Shown: positions 42,528 to 51,018 of the stretch, in pieces
How the letters are laid out: every line of letters begins with the position of its first letter
How positions within the stretch are numbered: position 1 is the first letter of the stretch
Assembly (NCBI GenBank): GCA_035493895.1
Contig: DATJHM010000257.1
Span: forward strand, 1-53,834
Source: DATJHM01 sp035493895
GTDB lineage: Bacteria; Chloroflexota; Ktedonobacteria; Ktedonobacterales; Ktedonobacteraceae
Reading direction: 5' to 3'
DNA length: 53,834 nucleotides
The notes under the pieces: model-generated
What the model was told of the DNA's origin: nothing
Database searches by the model: none
What the model saw: only the letters and a program-made list of their open reading frames with translations
Position numbers and translations under genes: made by a program

Positions 42528-43763
42528 TCAAAGAACATTGACCGGAATATAACCGTCCTCAACCTGAATCGTCAGGGTATCCCCACTCCGTACTTGCTGC
42601 GTACTGGTCACTATCGTTTGATCCACATCACGCCTGACTACAGAGTAGCCCCGCGCTATCGTTAACAATGGACTGAGCGCATGCAACTGCAAACTCAATC
42701 CTTGCATTCGCTCTCGCCGCAACGAGATAAGATGCTGCATCTGCACCTGCAAACGATCTGCAACCTCATCGAGCGATTGCCGCTGCTGATCAATCAGACG
42801 CAAAGGACTGAGCCGCAGAAGCTCTCGCGAGGCGTCAACGATCTGCATTTTCCGCTCGTAGAGATGCTCCTGAACCAGTTCGGTCAGCTCTTCACTCAGG
42901 TCCTCTACTCGCCCCCGCCAATCTGCTATATCGGGGACGGCGGCGGTGGCGGCGGCGGTGGGCGTGGAGGCGCGCACGTCAGCCACAAAATCTGCGATCG
43001 TAAAATCGGTCTCATGGCCCACTCCGCTGATGACCGGGATTCGCGAACGCGCTATCGCTCTCGCCACCAACTCTTCGTTGAAGGCCCAGAGCTCTTCTAT
43101 CGATCCCCCACCACGACCGACGATCACAATATCCGCCTCGCCATGTTCATTCAAACGGTCCAGGGCGGCGGCAATAGAGGCCGGGGCTTCCACACCCTGA
43201 ACCTGGGAGGGGGAAAGCACGACCTGCGCCAGAGGATAACGGGTACGCAGAACACGCAGCATGTCACGCAATGCTGCGGCCTGTGGTGAAGTGACGATGC
43301 CAATTACCGCAGGCTGCTCCGGCAATGGACGCTTCCGTCCCGCGTCAAAAAGACCTTCCGCTGCCAGCTTCGCTTTGAGCTGCTCAAAACGCCGAAACAG
43401 CGCCCCCTCCCCAACTAAACGAGCACGTTCAACATAGAATTGCAGCTTGCCATCACGCTCATAAAAGGCGGCACGACCATTGACGGCGACGGCCATCCCA
43501 TCCCGCAACTCTGGCGCAGCCGAACGCAGGCGCGCATATTTAAAAAATACGCACAGCAGCTGCGCGTCGCCTTCTTTTAGCGTAAAATAGCAGTGACCGG
43601 ATGCATAGCTTTTGTAGTTTGAGATCTCTCCCTGCACCCAGATATTCTGGAGAATATCATTGGTCTCCAGCAATTCACGCAAATACTGCGCAAACTCACT
43701 CACGCTGACAACTGAGGTTCCATCCACAAACGCTGGGAGAGAGAAATCGTCCATGCTATCCAT
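42528..43763 (-). CDS. xseA: Exodeoxyribonuclease VII large subunit
   Basis: A 411-residue nuclease subunit. The N-terminal OB fold contains IWVQGEISNYK and GHCYFTLKEGDAQLLCVFF. The catalytic region has GIVTSPQAAALRDM and IVIVGRGGGSIEELWAFNEE, with ISGVGHETDFTIADFVADVRASTPTAAA, followed by a helical coiled-coil and the C-terminal ARGYSVV motif. It cuts single-stranded DNA in repair. The ATG at 43763 has GAGGAG about 10 bases upstream; a TTG at 43781 overlaps the previous stop. xseB follows. Confidence 0.93.
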   Translation of the reverse strand: MDSMDDFSLPAFVDGTSVVSVSEFAQYLRELLETNDILQNIWVQGEISNYKSYASGHCYFTLKEGDAQLLCVFFKYARLRSAAPELRDGMAVAVNGRAAFYERDGKLQFYVERARLVGEGALFRRFEQLKAKLAAEGLFDAGRKRPLPEQPAVIGIVTSPQAAALRDMLRVLRTRYPLAQVVLSPSQVQGVEAPASIAAALDRLNEHGEADIVIVGRGGGSIEELWAFNEELVARAIARSRIPVISGVGHETDFTIADFVADVRASTPTAAATAAVPDIADWRGRVEDLSEELTELVQEHLYERKMQIVDASRELLRLSPLRLIDQQRQSLDEVADRLQVQMQHLISLRRERMQGLSLQLHALSPLLTIARGYSVVRRDVDQTIVTSTQQVRSGDTLTIQVEDGYIPVNVL

Positions 43764-43777
43764 GCCCGTTACGCTCC

Positions 43778-44287
43778 TCAAATTTCCTCGCTGGTATCGA
43801 CCACGAGTAGCGGCTGACCGTATTCTACCGCCTGCCCGTCCTGCACCAGCAGTTCTGTGACGCGGCCTGTCAGCGCAGACTCTACTTCGTTGATGACGTT
43901 AAGGGACTGAATCGTGCCAACAAGTTGGCCGACTTTGACGCGATCACCAACAGAAACAAGCGCTTTCCCCTTGGGCTTGGCCCAGGTGTGGAAAATACCG
44001 ACCAGAGGCGCAACAACGGTGTGCTTTGTCTCAACTGGCGCAACCGCTTCTACCTCCTCCTCTTCCTGTCCCACGCCCTGAAAGTGCGCCTGCCCCTCGG
44101 TCAGACGCGCCTTGCGCAACACCAGACGTGTCCCACTCGCCGCACGCTTGATCTCTATTTCGGATACCTCAGTGTTATCCAGCAGACGCACCAGTTGCTG
44201 CAACTGCGCAATACTGATGTGCTCGGCCTTACGCTCGACTTCAGTCAGGAGCGCGCTGTCATTTACATGCTGTCCGTTGCCTTCCAT
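43778..44287 (-). CDS. Biotin carboxyl carrier protein-like protein lacking the biotinyl lysine
   Basis: A protein of about 169 residues with the layout of AccB: an N-terminal helical part (HISIAQLQQLVRLLDNTEVSEIEI), an acidic hinge (EEEEVEAVAPVE) and a C-terminal biotinyl/lipoyl domain (VVAPLVGIFHTW onwards). The canonical EAMKLMNEIES is replaced by QSLNVINEVES, so the biotin-accepting Lys is Asn130 and cannot be biotinylated. The nearest known parallels are BADC-type carrier homologues in plants, which lack the lysine and regulate acetyl-CoA carboxylase. No accC follows. ATG at 44287 has the best ribosome site (GGAG, 8 bases); ATGs at 44353 and 44362 are alternatives that add a basic N-terminus. 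Confidence 0.88.
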   Translation of the reverse strand: MEGNGQHVNDSALLTEVERKAEHISIAQLQQLVRLLDNTEVSEIEIKRAASGTRLVLRKARLTEGQAHFQGVGQEEEEVEAVAPVETKHTVVAPLVGIFHTWAKPKGKALVSVGDRVKVGQLVGTIQSLNVINEVESALTGRVTELLVQDGQAVEYGQPLLVVDTSEEI

Positions 44288-44412
44288 CCGCTCTACTCCA
44301 AGTTTTTTCAATTGTCCCCGCGCGCCTCTACGGGGTTTCTCTACACTGGTCATTTTCCTCATTTCATACGCGGGGCTATCCCGAGACCCCCTGCTCTACG
44401 TCTCAATACATC

Positions 44413-44970
44413 TTACACACGCTCTACATAAGCGCCAGTGGTGGTATTAATGCGGATCTTCTCACCTGACGAGATGAACAACGGCACCTGCACAACCAGA
44501 CCGGTCTCTGTGGTCGCAGGCTTGGTACCACCTGTCGCGGTATCGCCCTTAAAGCCCGGCTCGGCATAGGTTACTTCAAGCACGACCTTTTCTGGCAGAT
44601 CCACCGAGATCGGCTCATCATCCAGACGGACAATATCAAGCTCCAGATTATCAATCAAGTAGTTCTTAGCATCCCCAAGTTGCGCCTCGGTCAGGACAAT
44701 ATCGTCGTACGTGCTGGTATCCATGAAATGGTACTGATCGCCATCCTGATACTGATACGTAACGGTCGAGCGGTCCAGGTAGAGCCGCTTAAATTTATCG
44801 CCTGCATCACAGGTACGATCAAAAATAGCTCCACTGCGCAGGTTACGCAATTTCATGCGCACAATTGCGCCTCCCCGCCCGATTTTGACGTGCTGCCATT
44901 CAATAATGCTGCACGGCTGGCCTTCAAATTCAAACGTCAGACCTCTTTTCAGGTCCCCGGTGGATATCAT
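44413..44970 (-). CDS. efp: Translation elongation factor P
   Basis: A 185-residue EF-P with the three beta-barrel layout (MISTGDLKRGLTFEFEGQP, QYHFMDTSTYDDIVL, and the C-terminal VQVPLFISSGEKIRINTTTGAYVERV). It rescues ribosomes stalled on polyproline. At the conserved loop the sequence is HVKIGRGGAIVR: Arg32 occupies the position of the modified Lys of most EF-Ps, and the preceding Pro is Ile. Arg32 EF-Ps in Pseudomonas are rhamnosylated by EarP, but EarP is not in this window. AAAGGAG precedes the ATG. The gene order aroQ-pepP-efp-accB is the conserved one. Confidence 0.96.
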   Translation of the reverse strand: MISTGDLKRGLTFEFEGQPCSIIEWQHVKIGRGGAIVRMKLRNLRSGAIFDRTCDAGDKFKRLYLDRSTVTYQYQDGDQYHFMDTSTYDDIVLTEAQLGDAKNYLIDNLELDIVRLDDEPISVDLPEKVVLEVTYAEPGFKGDTATGGTKPATTETGLVVQVPLFISSGEKIRINTTTGAYVERV

Positions 44971-44982
44971 GAAACGTCTCCT

Positions 44983-46086
44983 TTAGCGCGGAATCACCAG
45001 TTCGGTCGGTGACTGCGTTAATACTTCAACACCATTCTCTTTCACCAAAACACAATCCTCTATGCGCGCTCCACTCCAACCGGGAATATAAACGCCCGGC
45101 TCAACCGTGACGACGGTTCCAACGGGAAGCAAGAGATCTTCTGGCGAACGCTGCGAGAGGTTGGGCCCCTCGTGGATTTGCAAGCCGACTCCGTGGCCGG
45201 TGCTGTGCACATAATACTCAGCCAGACCGACCATGTCCAGGGCGTTCCGGGCCAGCGCATCGCCCGCAAACCCCGAAATCTGCGCACTCAAGCCTGCTTC
45301 ACACGTTTTCATGGCGTTTAATACGGCGTCAAACACCTCACGCGCACGGGGATCAGTCGGTTCACCCAGACAAATCGTGCGCGTCATATCAGCACAATAG
45401 CCTTTATAACGTGCCCCCATATCGATCGTGATCAGTTCTCCCAGCTGGATGGGACGATCGCTGGCATGGGCATGGGGCATGGTACCATTGGGTCCAGAGG
45501 CGACAATTGTTTCGAAGGCGAGACCATCGGCCCCCAGTTCGACCATTTTGCGCGTAATCTCCCATTGCACTTGCTTCTCGGTCACACCAGGCTGTATCCA
45601 GTTGCACACATGCGCAAAGGTATCATCAGTTATCTTGATCGCCTGCTTGAGCAACTCGATTTCATAGGGCTGCTTCACCTGACGCAGACGTTCAATATAG
45701 CTCTGCTCGTAGGGAGATAAGGTGAAGATTCCCTCGCCAGCCGTACGGATTTTTTCGTACTCGGCGTAGGTCAGCACGGCAGACTCAAAGCCCATTTTCT
45801 TCCAGTGATATTTCTGCGCCTGAGCGGCAATCGCCGGTGCATACTGTCGTGAAGCTGGCACAATCACTTCCCAACCAACTGCGTCTTTTCCGGCCACTTC
45901 GGCATATAAAGGATTGGTCAGGAGTAAGAGCTGCTCCTGGCTCACCAGTAAGGAACCTGATCCCTCGCTATCATCATTCAACCAACCACTGAGATAAGAA
46001 CGATTCTGCGGCTGAGAAACCAGAAAGGCATCCAGTTCCTGCTCTGCAAGCCATTGACGAAGTCGTTTAATACTCTCTTGATTCAT
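44983..46086 (-). CDS. pepP: Xaa-Pro aminopeptidase (M24)
   Basis: A 367-residue M24 metallopeptidase that removes N-terminal residues next to proline. The N-terminal creatinase-like domain (1 to about 125) is followed by the pita-bread domain with its metal ligands visible: the two Asp in TIDMGARYKGYCADMTRT, His in HSTGHGVGLQIHEG, Glu in TVEPGVYIPG and Glu in RIEDCVLV. The ATG overlaps the aroQ stop as ATGA, so it is translationally coupled. The length fits the YqhT/PepQ-like group. Confidence 0.94.
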   Translation of the reverse strand: MNQESIKRLRQWLAEQELDAFLVSQPQNRSYLSGWLNDDSEGSGSLLVSQEQLLLLTNPLYAEVAGKDAVGWEVIVPASRQYAPAIAAQAQKYHWKKMGFESAVLTYAEYEKIRTAGEGIFTLSPYEQSYIERLRQVKQPYEIELLKQAIKITDDTFAHVCNWIQPGVTEKQVQWEITRKMVELGADGLAFETIVASGPNGTMPHAHASDRPIQLGELITIDMGARYKGYCADMTRTICLGEPTDPRAREVFDAVLNAMKTCEAGLSAQISGFAGDALARNALDMVGLAEYYVHSTGHGVGLQIHEGPNLSQRSPEDLLLPVGTVVTVEPGVYIPGWSGARIEDCVLVKENGVEVLTQSPTELVIPR

Positions 46087-46541
46087 GCCAATCTCTCTTT
46101 GCTTTCTTCGCGTACTATCTCAACCAGTGCTTCAAGCGCAAGCAAGTAGCCACGCCACCCCAGGCCGCTGATCTGACCTCGGCAGACGGGGGCGGTGACT
46201 GAATGATGGCGAAACTCCTCACGCTTATAGATGTTGCTCAGGTGGACTTCTATTGCGGGAATAGGCACGTTCGCCAGGGCATCGCGCAGGGCGATCGAGT
46301 AGTGCGTGAGCGCGCCGCCATTCAGGATAATACCGTGTGCATTGCCTGCGTGTTCCTGAATATAATCGATCAATGCCCCTTCGTGGTTCGACTGGAAACA
46401 TTCGATGCTGGCCCCAAGCTCACCGGCACGAGCATGCAATGCGCGGTTAATCTGTTCCAGGGTCATGTTGCCATAGATCGCTGGCTCTCGCGTTCCCAAT
46501 GTATTCAGATTTGGCCCATTGATCACCAGGAAATTGGGCAT
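46083..46541 (-). CDS. aroQ: 3-dehydroquinate dehydratase, type II
   Basis: A 152-residue type II dehydroquinase of the shikimate pathway. Visible active-site residues are NGPNLN, Tyr23 in IYGN, Asn74 and His80 in NGGALTH (the usual motif is NPGAYTH), and His100 and Arg111 in VHLSNIYKREEFRHHS. The two changes in the Asn-His loop are not at catalytic positions. GAGG precedes the ATG, which lies 3 bases after the aroKB stop. Overlaps pepP by 4 bases. Confidence 0.94.
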   Translation of the reverse strand: MPNFLVINGPNLNTLGTREPAIYGNMTLEQINRALHARAGELGASIECFQSNHEGALIDYIQEHAGNAHGIILNGGALTHYSIALRDALANVPIPAIEVHLSNIYKREEFRHHSVTAPVCRGQISGLGWRGYLLALEALVEIVREESKERLA

Positions 46542-46544
46542 TTG

Positions 46545-48209
46545 CTATGACCTCTCTTCCACAAAGAACGATGTGGTCACTTTCGCAACCAGCTCATCGG
46601 GCAGGTTCGTCGAGAATACTTCGCCAATACGGCGCGGCATAATCCAGCGCACCCGTTTCCCCGCTACCTTCTTATCCAGTTGGATCTTTGCCAGGAGATC
46701 TTGCGCACGCACCTCACCTCGATAGACGATGGGCAGTCCCAACGCTTCGAGCAAAGCATTCTGACGAGCTGCATCCTCTGGAGTGAAAAATCCCGCCTCC
46801 ACCGCCAGCGTTGCCGCTGCAACCATCCCTAATGAGACCGCCTCGCCATGCAACCATTCACCATATCCGGAGACATTTTCCAGCGCATGACCCAGCGTGT
46901 GCCCATAATTCAGAATGGCGCGCAATCCCTGTTCGCGCTCGTCCTCTTCGATGACACGTACTTTCAGGTCGATACAACGTGCGATAATCTGACAGACCAG
47001 GGCTGCCGGGGGATCTTGAAACGCTCGCAACGCATCCGCATGTTCCTCAAGCAGGGCAAACAGTTCAGCGTCAAGTATAATACCATACTTTACTATTTCT
47101 GCCCATCCCTCCGTCCTCTCACGCGTCGGCAATGTCAACAGAAGCGCCGGATCGGCCAGCACCAGACGCGGATGATAGAACGCGCCGATCAGATTTTTGC
47201 CCTTCTCATGATTAATACCGGTCTTGCCGCCAATTGCGGAATCTACTTGCGCCAGTAAGGACGTTGGTACCTGTATCAGGGGCACACCACGCAGATAGCT
47301 CGCCGCCGCATATCCGACCAGATCACCCACGACTCCTCCACCAAGCGCAATCAGCGCCTCTCGCCGTTCAGCATGCTGTTCGATGAGCCAGTCATAAATA
47401 GCGCTCAGTTGCCGCTGCGACTTGCTCGCCTCGCCCGCAGGCACGACGTAGAGGGAGGGCTCAAATCCCGCCTGACGCAGTTGTTGCAGCAGGGCGGGAG
47501 CGTAAAGCTTCTCCAGATTGCTGTCGGTAAATAAAAAGATGCGCGTGGGCAATTGGAGCTGCTTCAGATACGAACCCAGACGCCCCAATCCTCCCCAATC
47601 GACAACGGTATCATAGCCGCCCGCCACCTGCACATGTCGTACGATAGGTTGCGGACCTTGTATTTCGCCGGAACTTAACAACATAGCAATAATCTCCTGG
47701 ACAACATGCTCTGTACTCTTTCCCTGGGTCGAACAGTGAATTTCTGCCTCCTGGTACCAGGCAGCGCGGGCCGTCAAGAGTCCCTGTATTCTGGACAGAG
47801 GATCTGGCCCGGCGAGCAAAGGACGTAATTCGGGTGCTTCTCCCAGCGCAATAGCCTGAGCATGCTGCGTTTGCATACGCTCAACGGAGCTTGCAGGATC
47901 GACCGCGAGGTAGACGCGCACTCCCTGTTCAGCCATCAGTGTGCGATTTTCGAGGCGGATCACAATACCGCCGCCTGTAGCGATAATAGATCCATCTTGC
48001 TTCTGAGCAAGCCTTGCCAGAATACGGCTCTCGCAGGTACGAAAATACTCCTCACCATGTCGTGCAAAAATAGCAGGGATGCGCTCTCCACACTCCTCTT
48101 CCACGAGCGCGTCGACATCGTATAAGGATCTCCCACAACGCCGGGCGAGCATCCGCCCAACCGTGCTTTTTCCGCTACCTGAAAGCCCAATCAAGAATAT
48201 TTGACGCAT
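46545..48209 (-). CDS. aroKB: Fused shikimate kinase and 3-dehydroquinate synthase
   Basis: A 554-residue fusion of two shikimate pathway enzymes. Residues 1 to about 175 are shikimate kinase, with the P-loop GLSGSGKST, DVDALVEE, EYFR and ATGGGIV. Residues about 188-554 are dehydroquinate synthase, with GGGVVGDLVGYAAASYLRG, VPTSLLAQVDSAIGGKTGIN, the zinc Glu in AEIVKYG and the zinc His in NYGHTLGHALE and HGEAVSLGM. Fusion removes the need for two separate promoters and couples supply of intermediates. The ATG has no ribosome site but an extended -10 ends 6 bases before it, so the transcript may be leaderless. It heads the operon to DUF212. Confidence 0.95.
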   Translation of the reverse strand: MRQIFLIGLSGSGKSTVGRMLARRCGRSLYDVDALVEEECGERIPAIFARHGEEYFRTCESRILARLAQKQDGSIIATGGGIVIRLENRTLMAEQGVRVYLAVDPASSVERMQTQHAQAIALGEAPELRPLLAGPDPLSRIQGLLTARAAWYQEAEIHCSTQGKSTEHVVQEIIAMLLSSGEIQGPQPIVRHVQVAGGYDTVVDWGGLGRLGSYLKQLQLPTRIFLFTDSNLEKLYAPALLQQLRQAGFEPSLYVVPAGEASKSQRQLSAIYDWLIEQHAERREALIALGGGVVGDLVGYAAASYLRGVPLIQVPTSLLAQVDSAIGGKTGINHEKGKNLIGAFYHPRLVLADPALLLTLPTRERTEGWAEIVKYGIILDAELFALLEEHADALRAFQDPPAALVCQIIARCIDLKVRVIEEDEREQGLRAILNYGHTLGHALENVSGYGEWLHGEAVSLGMVAAATLAVEAGFFTPEDAARQNALLEALGLPIVYRGEVRAQDLLAKIQLDKKVAGKRVRWIMPRRIGEVFSTNLPDELVAKVTTSFFVEERS

Positions 48210-48215
48210 GCCATT

Positions 48216-48224
48216 ATTGTATCA
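48216..48224 (-). promoter_or_regulatory. Extended -10 directly upstream of aroKB (leaderless start)
   Basis: On the minus strand TGATACAAT ends 6 bases before the aroKB ATG at 48209. Usual initiation about 7 bases after a -10 would put the first transcribed base on the A of the ATG, and no Shine-Dalgarno sequence is present between. No clear -35 is visible. Confidence 0.5.
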
Positions 48225-48497
48225 CGCCCTGCTGACGCCGTCTTCGCTGCCTGCTTCGATCAGATGTACATGCAGCAACAGCTAGAGCGATTAGAGAGGC
48301 AATATGAGTGGCGACGCATATTACCACTCCCTGGTGCGATAAAATCAAGCTCTTCCATCTGCTCCATAGGTTAAAGAAGTGAAACTCTAGTATGGGATTA
48401 GCTCGTCTTATTGCCAGGATAATCTGTGCATTGAACTAGTAGGATAACCCATCTATTGAACTATAGGAGTGCGGAGATAGTCAGGAGATAGTCAAAC

Positions 48498-49736
48498 ATG
48501 GATACCACGAGACGTAAAATCTTTCAATCCTTCGTGGCGGCAGGCATCGCTGCTGCGGTTTCCAGTAAAGCCAGAGCCGATGGTGTCTCACCCTCTACCA
48601 CATTGCCCGACGATCCAATACCGCAACCGGAACGGCCTGGACTTGGTGGGACCGATCCAGGACCTCGTGATGTCGCGATTGACAAACAAAATCCTGATCT
48701 GCTGGCACCCCCTCCGAGCGACGCAGGGACTGTACCCAATCTAAAGTGGCCATTCTCACTCTCACACAACCGGCTTTCGCCCGGCGGTTGGGCCCGGCAA
48801 ACGACGATCCAACAGCTTCCAGTTTCGACTGAAATGGCTGGCGTAGACATGCGCTTGAACCCTGGAGCCATTCGTGAGTTGCACTGGCACCCCGTAGGCG
48901 AATGGGGCTTCGTCACCCTCGGCTCCATTCAGATCACCTGTCTCGACGCAGGTGGACGCATGTACGTTGATAATCTCAAACAGGGCGACCTCTGGTTCTT
49001 CCCCGAGGCTTATCCACACTCACTTCAAGCCTTTGGCGGCGTGGGAAGTGAGTTCGTCCTGGTTTTCACAGACGGAGATTATTCCGAGAACGATACCTTC
49101 CTGCTCAGTGACGCCTTTGCTCATCTCCCCAAAGACGTATTGGCGAAAAACTTTGGCGTTCCTGTAAGCGAAGTAAGCAATCTCGCATCACCAGACTCAC
49201 GCTACATCTATCCAGGCCCGATACCTCCAACACACGTAAACGTCCCCAGACCTTATGGATATCCACCAAAGGCCTTTGGCTATCACACGGCGAACAATAA
49301 ACCCATTTTTCAGAGTGAGGCTGGCACGATACGTATCGTTGATAGTTCTTCCTTCCCTGTGACGGGCGTTTCGGTTATGCTGGTGACCGTGAATCCTGGT
49401 TATATGAGAGAGATACACTGGCATGGAGATGACGAGTGGCAGTATTATCTCCAGGGTCAGGCACGTCTCACGGCTTTTGCCTCCTCTGGAACAGCGGCTA
49501 CCTTCGACTATCGAGCCGGTGATGTAGGATACGTGCCGAGCAACTATATCCACTACGAAGTAAATACAGGCAATACGCCGCTCCAATTTATGGAGGTTTT
49601 TAGATCACCCACGCTTAATAATTTCTCCTTGGCGCAATGGATGGGCGTGACGCCGCCCTGGTTAGTGCAGGGAGACCTGAATCTATCAAACGCGTTCATG
49701 AATAAACTGCCAACGACCACACCGTGGATCGTTTAA
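48498..49736 (+). CDS. oxdC: Oxalate decarboxylase (bicupin), Tat-exported
   Basis: A 412-residue manganese bicupin. The N-terminus is a Tat-type signal (TTRRKIFQSFVAAGIAAAV). Cupin 1 has ligands His129, His131, Glu135 and His174; cupin 2 has His307, His309, Glu313 and His352. The active-site lid reads SENDT (196-200); Glu197 corresponds to the Glu that makes OxdC a decarboxylase instead of an oxidase. It would split oxalate to formate and CO2 outside the membrane, consuming a proton. AGGAG is about 10 bases before the ATG. The gene is alone and ends in a strong hairpin. An imperfect direct repeat (ATTGAACTA at about 48430 and 48455) lies upstream and may be regulatory. Confidence 0.92.
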   Translation: MDTTRRKIFQSFVAAGIAAAVSSKARADGVSPSTTLPDDPIPQPERPGLGGTDPGPRDVAIDKQNPDLLAPPPSDAGTVPNLKWPFSLSHNRLSPGGWARQTTIQQLPVSTEMAGVDMRLNPGAIRELHWHPVGEWGFVTLGSIQITCLDAGGRMYVDNLKQGDLWFFPEAYPHSLQAFGGVGSEFVLVFTDGDYSENDTFLLSDAFAHLPKDVLAKNFGVPVSEVSNLASPDSRYIYPGPIPPTHVNVPRPYGYPPKAFGYHTANNKPIFQSEAGTIRIVDSSSFPVTGVSVMLVTVNPGYMREIHWHGDDEWQYYLQGQARLTAFASSGTAATFDYRAGDVGYVPSNYIHYEVNTGNTPLQFMEVFRSPTLNNFSLAQWMGVTPPWLVQGDLNLSNAFMNKLPTTTPWIV

Positions 49737-49738
49737 AA

Positions 49739-49784
49739 TCAATACGGGTCAGGCGGCTTTGATCAGCCGCCTGACCCGTATTGA
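49739..49784 (+). terminator. Perfect 20-base hairpin after oxdC
   Basis: The arms 49739-49758 and 49765-49784 are exact complements with a 6-base loop, beginning 3 bases after the oxdC stop. On the minus strand it would be followed by GATTTTAAAC, so it could also act for the leftward gene ending at 49834. There is no T run on the plus strand. Confidence 0.75.
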
Positions 49785-49833
49785 GGCGTGCGGAGTGCAT
49801 GTGCTGCAATCATTGCATCGCCTGAACGGCTCT

Positions 49834-50949
49834 TTAATCTCCTGAAGGCGATGTTGAATCTCCTCCAAGCGCTGCTGATCCTGTCATCAGCAGGCCATCT
49901 CCTGCTCCACAGGGCACTTCGCTATTGGGACCGATCCCGGCTTGCGTGATAGAGAATGTGCTGGGGATGGCGTTGCTTAATTGCGTGTTCAATGTTTGTT
50001 CAAGTTGCTGGTTGTAGGTGTTCAACGGGAAAGGGATGACCTGTAATAACTTTACGCTCGTGTCCAATACATGCATGGTTAATTTCCCACCCGCTGCCGT
50101 CGGCTCTACCTCTGTCAACGTTGAACCGATATTGAGCGCTCCCCAGTAGAGATTGCTGCTAATATTCAACTTGTCTTGCTGGACTGTAATAGTAATATCT
50201 TTTGCCGTCATCATCGAGTTTATGGCAATACTCCCGACGCTCGCGCCCATTGCAGCTAACGATGAGGCCGGAATGCCAACCGACACATCCATCTTTGATC
50301 CCTGTGTATCTGATGGCGATGGCGTAGGCGATGGCGTCGGAGTAGAAGATGCTTGAGATGAGGAAGAAGATCCTACAGAGATGGGGAACAGGAGCTTCAG
50401 CGCCAGGGCAGACGCCCCACAGTCCGGGGTTGTCGTAACCGCACTCAGCTGGCCGAATGGGACCTGAATGCTTGCCACTGAGCCACTCACCAATGTAGGA
50501 CTGCCAGGAAGAGGTGTAACGCTCACTTGCACCATAGACGCCGATGCCACCTGAAATTTGATCTGCATGCTTGCATTGATGGGCTGTGAATCACCTGGAT
50601 AGAGGCTGATTTTTATCGTCGTCTTGAGTCCATCCTGTTGCGGCATAAGCTCAGTTAACGAGGCTGAGGGCTGCAAGAATGTTGTTGCCATTTGTACGAT
50701 GACATCGTGATCTTCCTCGGGTAGCTTTTTCATCACGTCCGAGAATGTCTCGCTGAGCATTTGACTCACACGATCTTGAAAGATCTGTTTCAAGTTTTGC
50801 GTCGTCAGATAAATAGTGACGCTGACCGATTGACTGTTTTGCTGAGATGCCAGACTTGGGATAATTTTTGATGGACCGATTATATTGAACAAGAGAATGG
50901 CTGCCAGCAGGAGCAAACCTCCTACCCGAATATATTGTATATGTTTCAT
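49834..50949 (-). CDS. Membrane-anchored protein of unknown function, two-lobed with a Ser/Pro/Thr hinge
   Basis: A 371-residue exported protein I cannot name. One hydrophobic segment (about 9-25) anchors it. Two beta-rich lobes (about 40-195 and 217-345) are joined by a low-complexity hinge (STPTPSPTPSPSD). Both lobes have alternating hydrophobic strands (VSVTIYLTTQNL; ITVQQDKLNISSNLYW). The pattern is reminiscent of DUF2993 or other tubular lipid-binding proteins, but I cannot confirm it. GAGGGG precedes the ATG. A shorter protein of the same style lies 69 bases upstream on the same strand, probably in an operon. Confidence 0.7.
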   Translation of the reverse strand: MKHIQYIRVGGLLLLAAILLFNIIGPSKIIPSLASQQNSQSVSVTIYLTTQNLKQIFQDRVSQMLSETFSDVMKKLPEEDHDVIVQMATTFLQPSASLTELMPQQDGLKTTIKISLYPGDSQPINASMQIKFQVASASMVQVSVTPLPGSPTLVSGSVASIQVPFGQLSAVTTTPDCGASALALKLLFPISVGSSSSSQASSTPTPSPTPSPSDTQGSKMDVSVGIPASSLAAMGASVGSIAINSMMTAKDITITVQQDKLNISSNLYWGALNIGSTLTEVEPTAAGGKLTMHVLDTSVKLLQVIPFPLNTYNQQLEQTLNTQLSNAIPSTFSITQAGIGPNSEVPCGAGDGLLMTGSAALGGDSTSPSGD

Positions 50950-51018
50950 CTTTTCCCCTCTGTTTATACATAAAGATAACTACACCTTTTTCCCCCAAAG
51001 TGTGCGTCGACTGTTTCT

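Noticed and set aside
42940..42970. Run of GGCGGTGGC repeats considered as a microsatellite or G-quadruplex element
   Set aside because: It encodes the conserved Thr/Ala-rich STPTAAATAA segment of XseA, typical for that protein.
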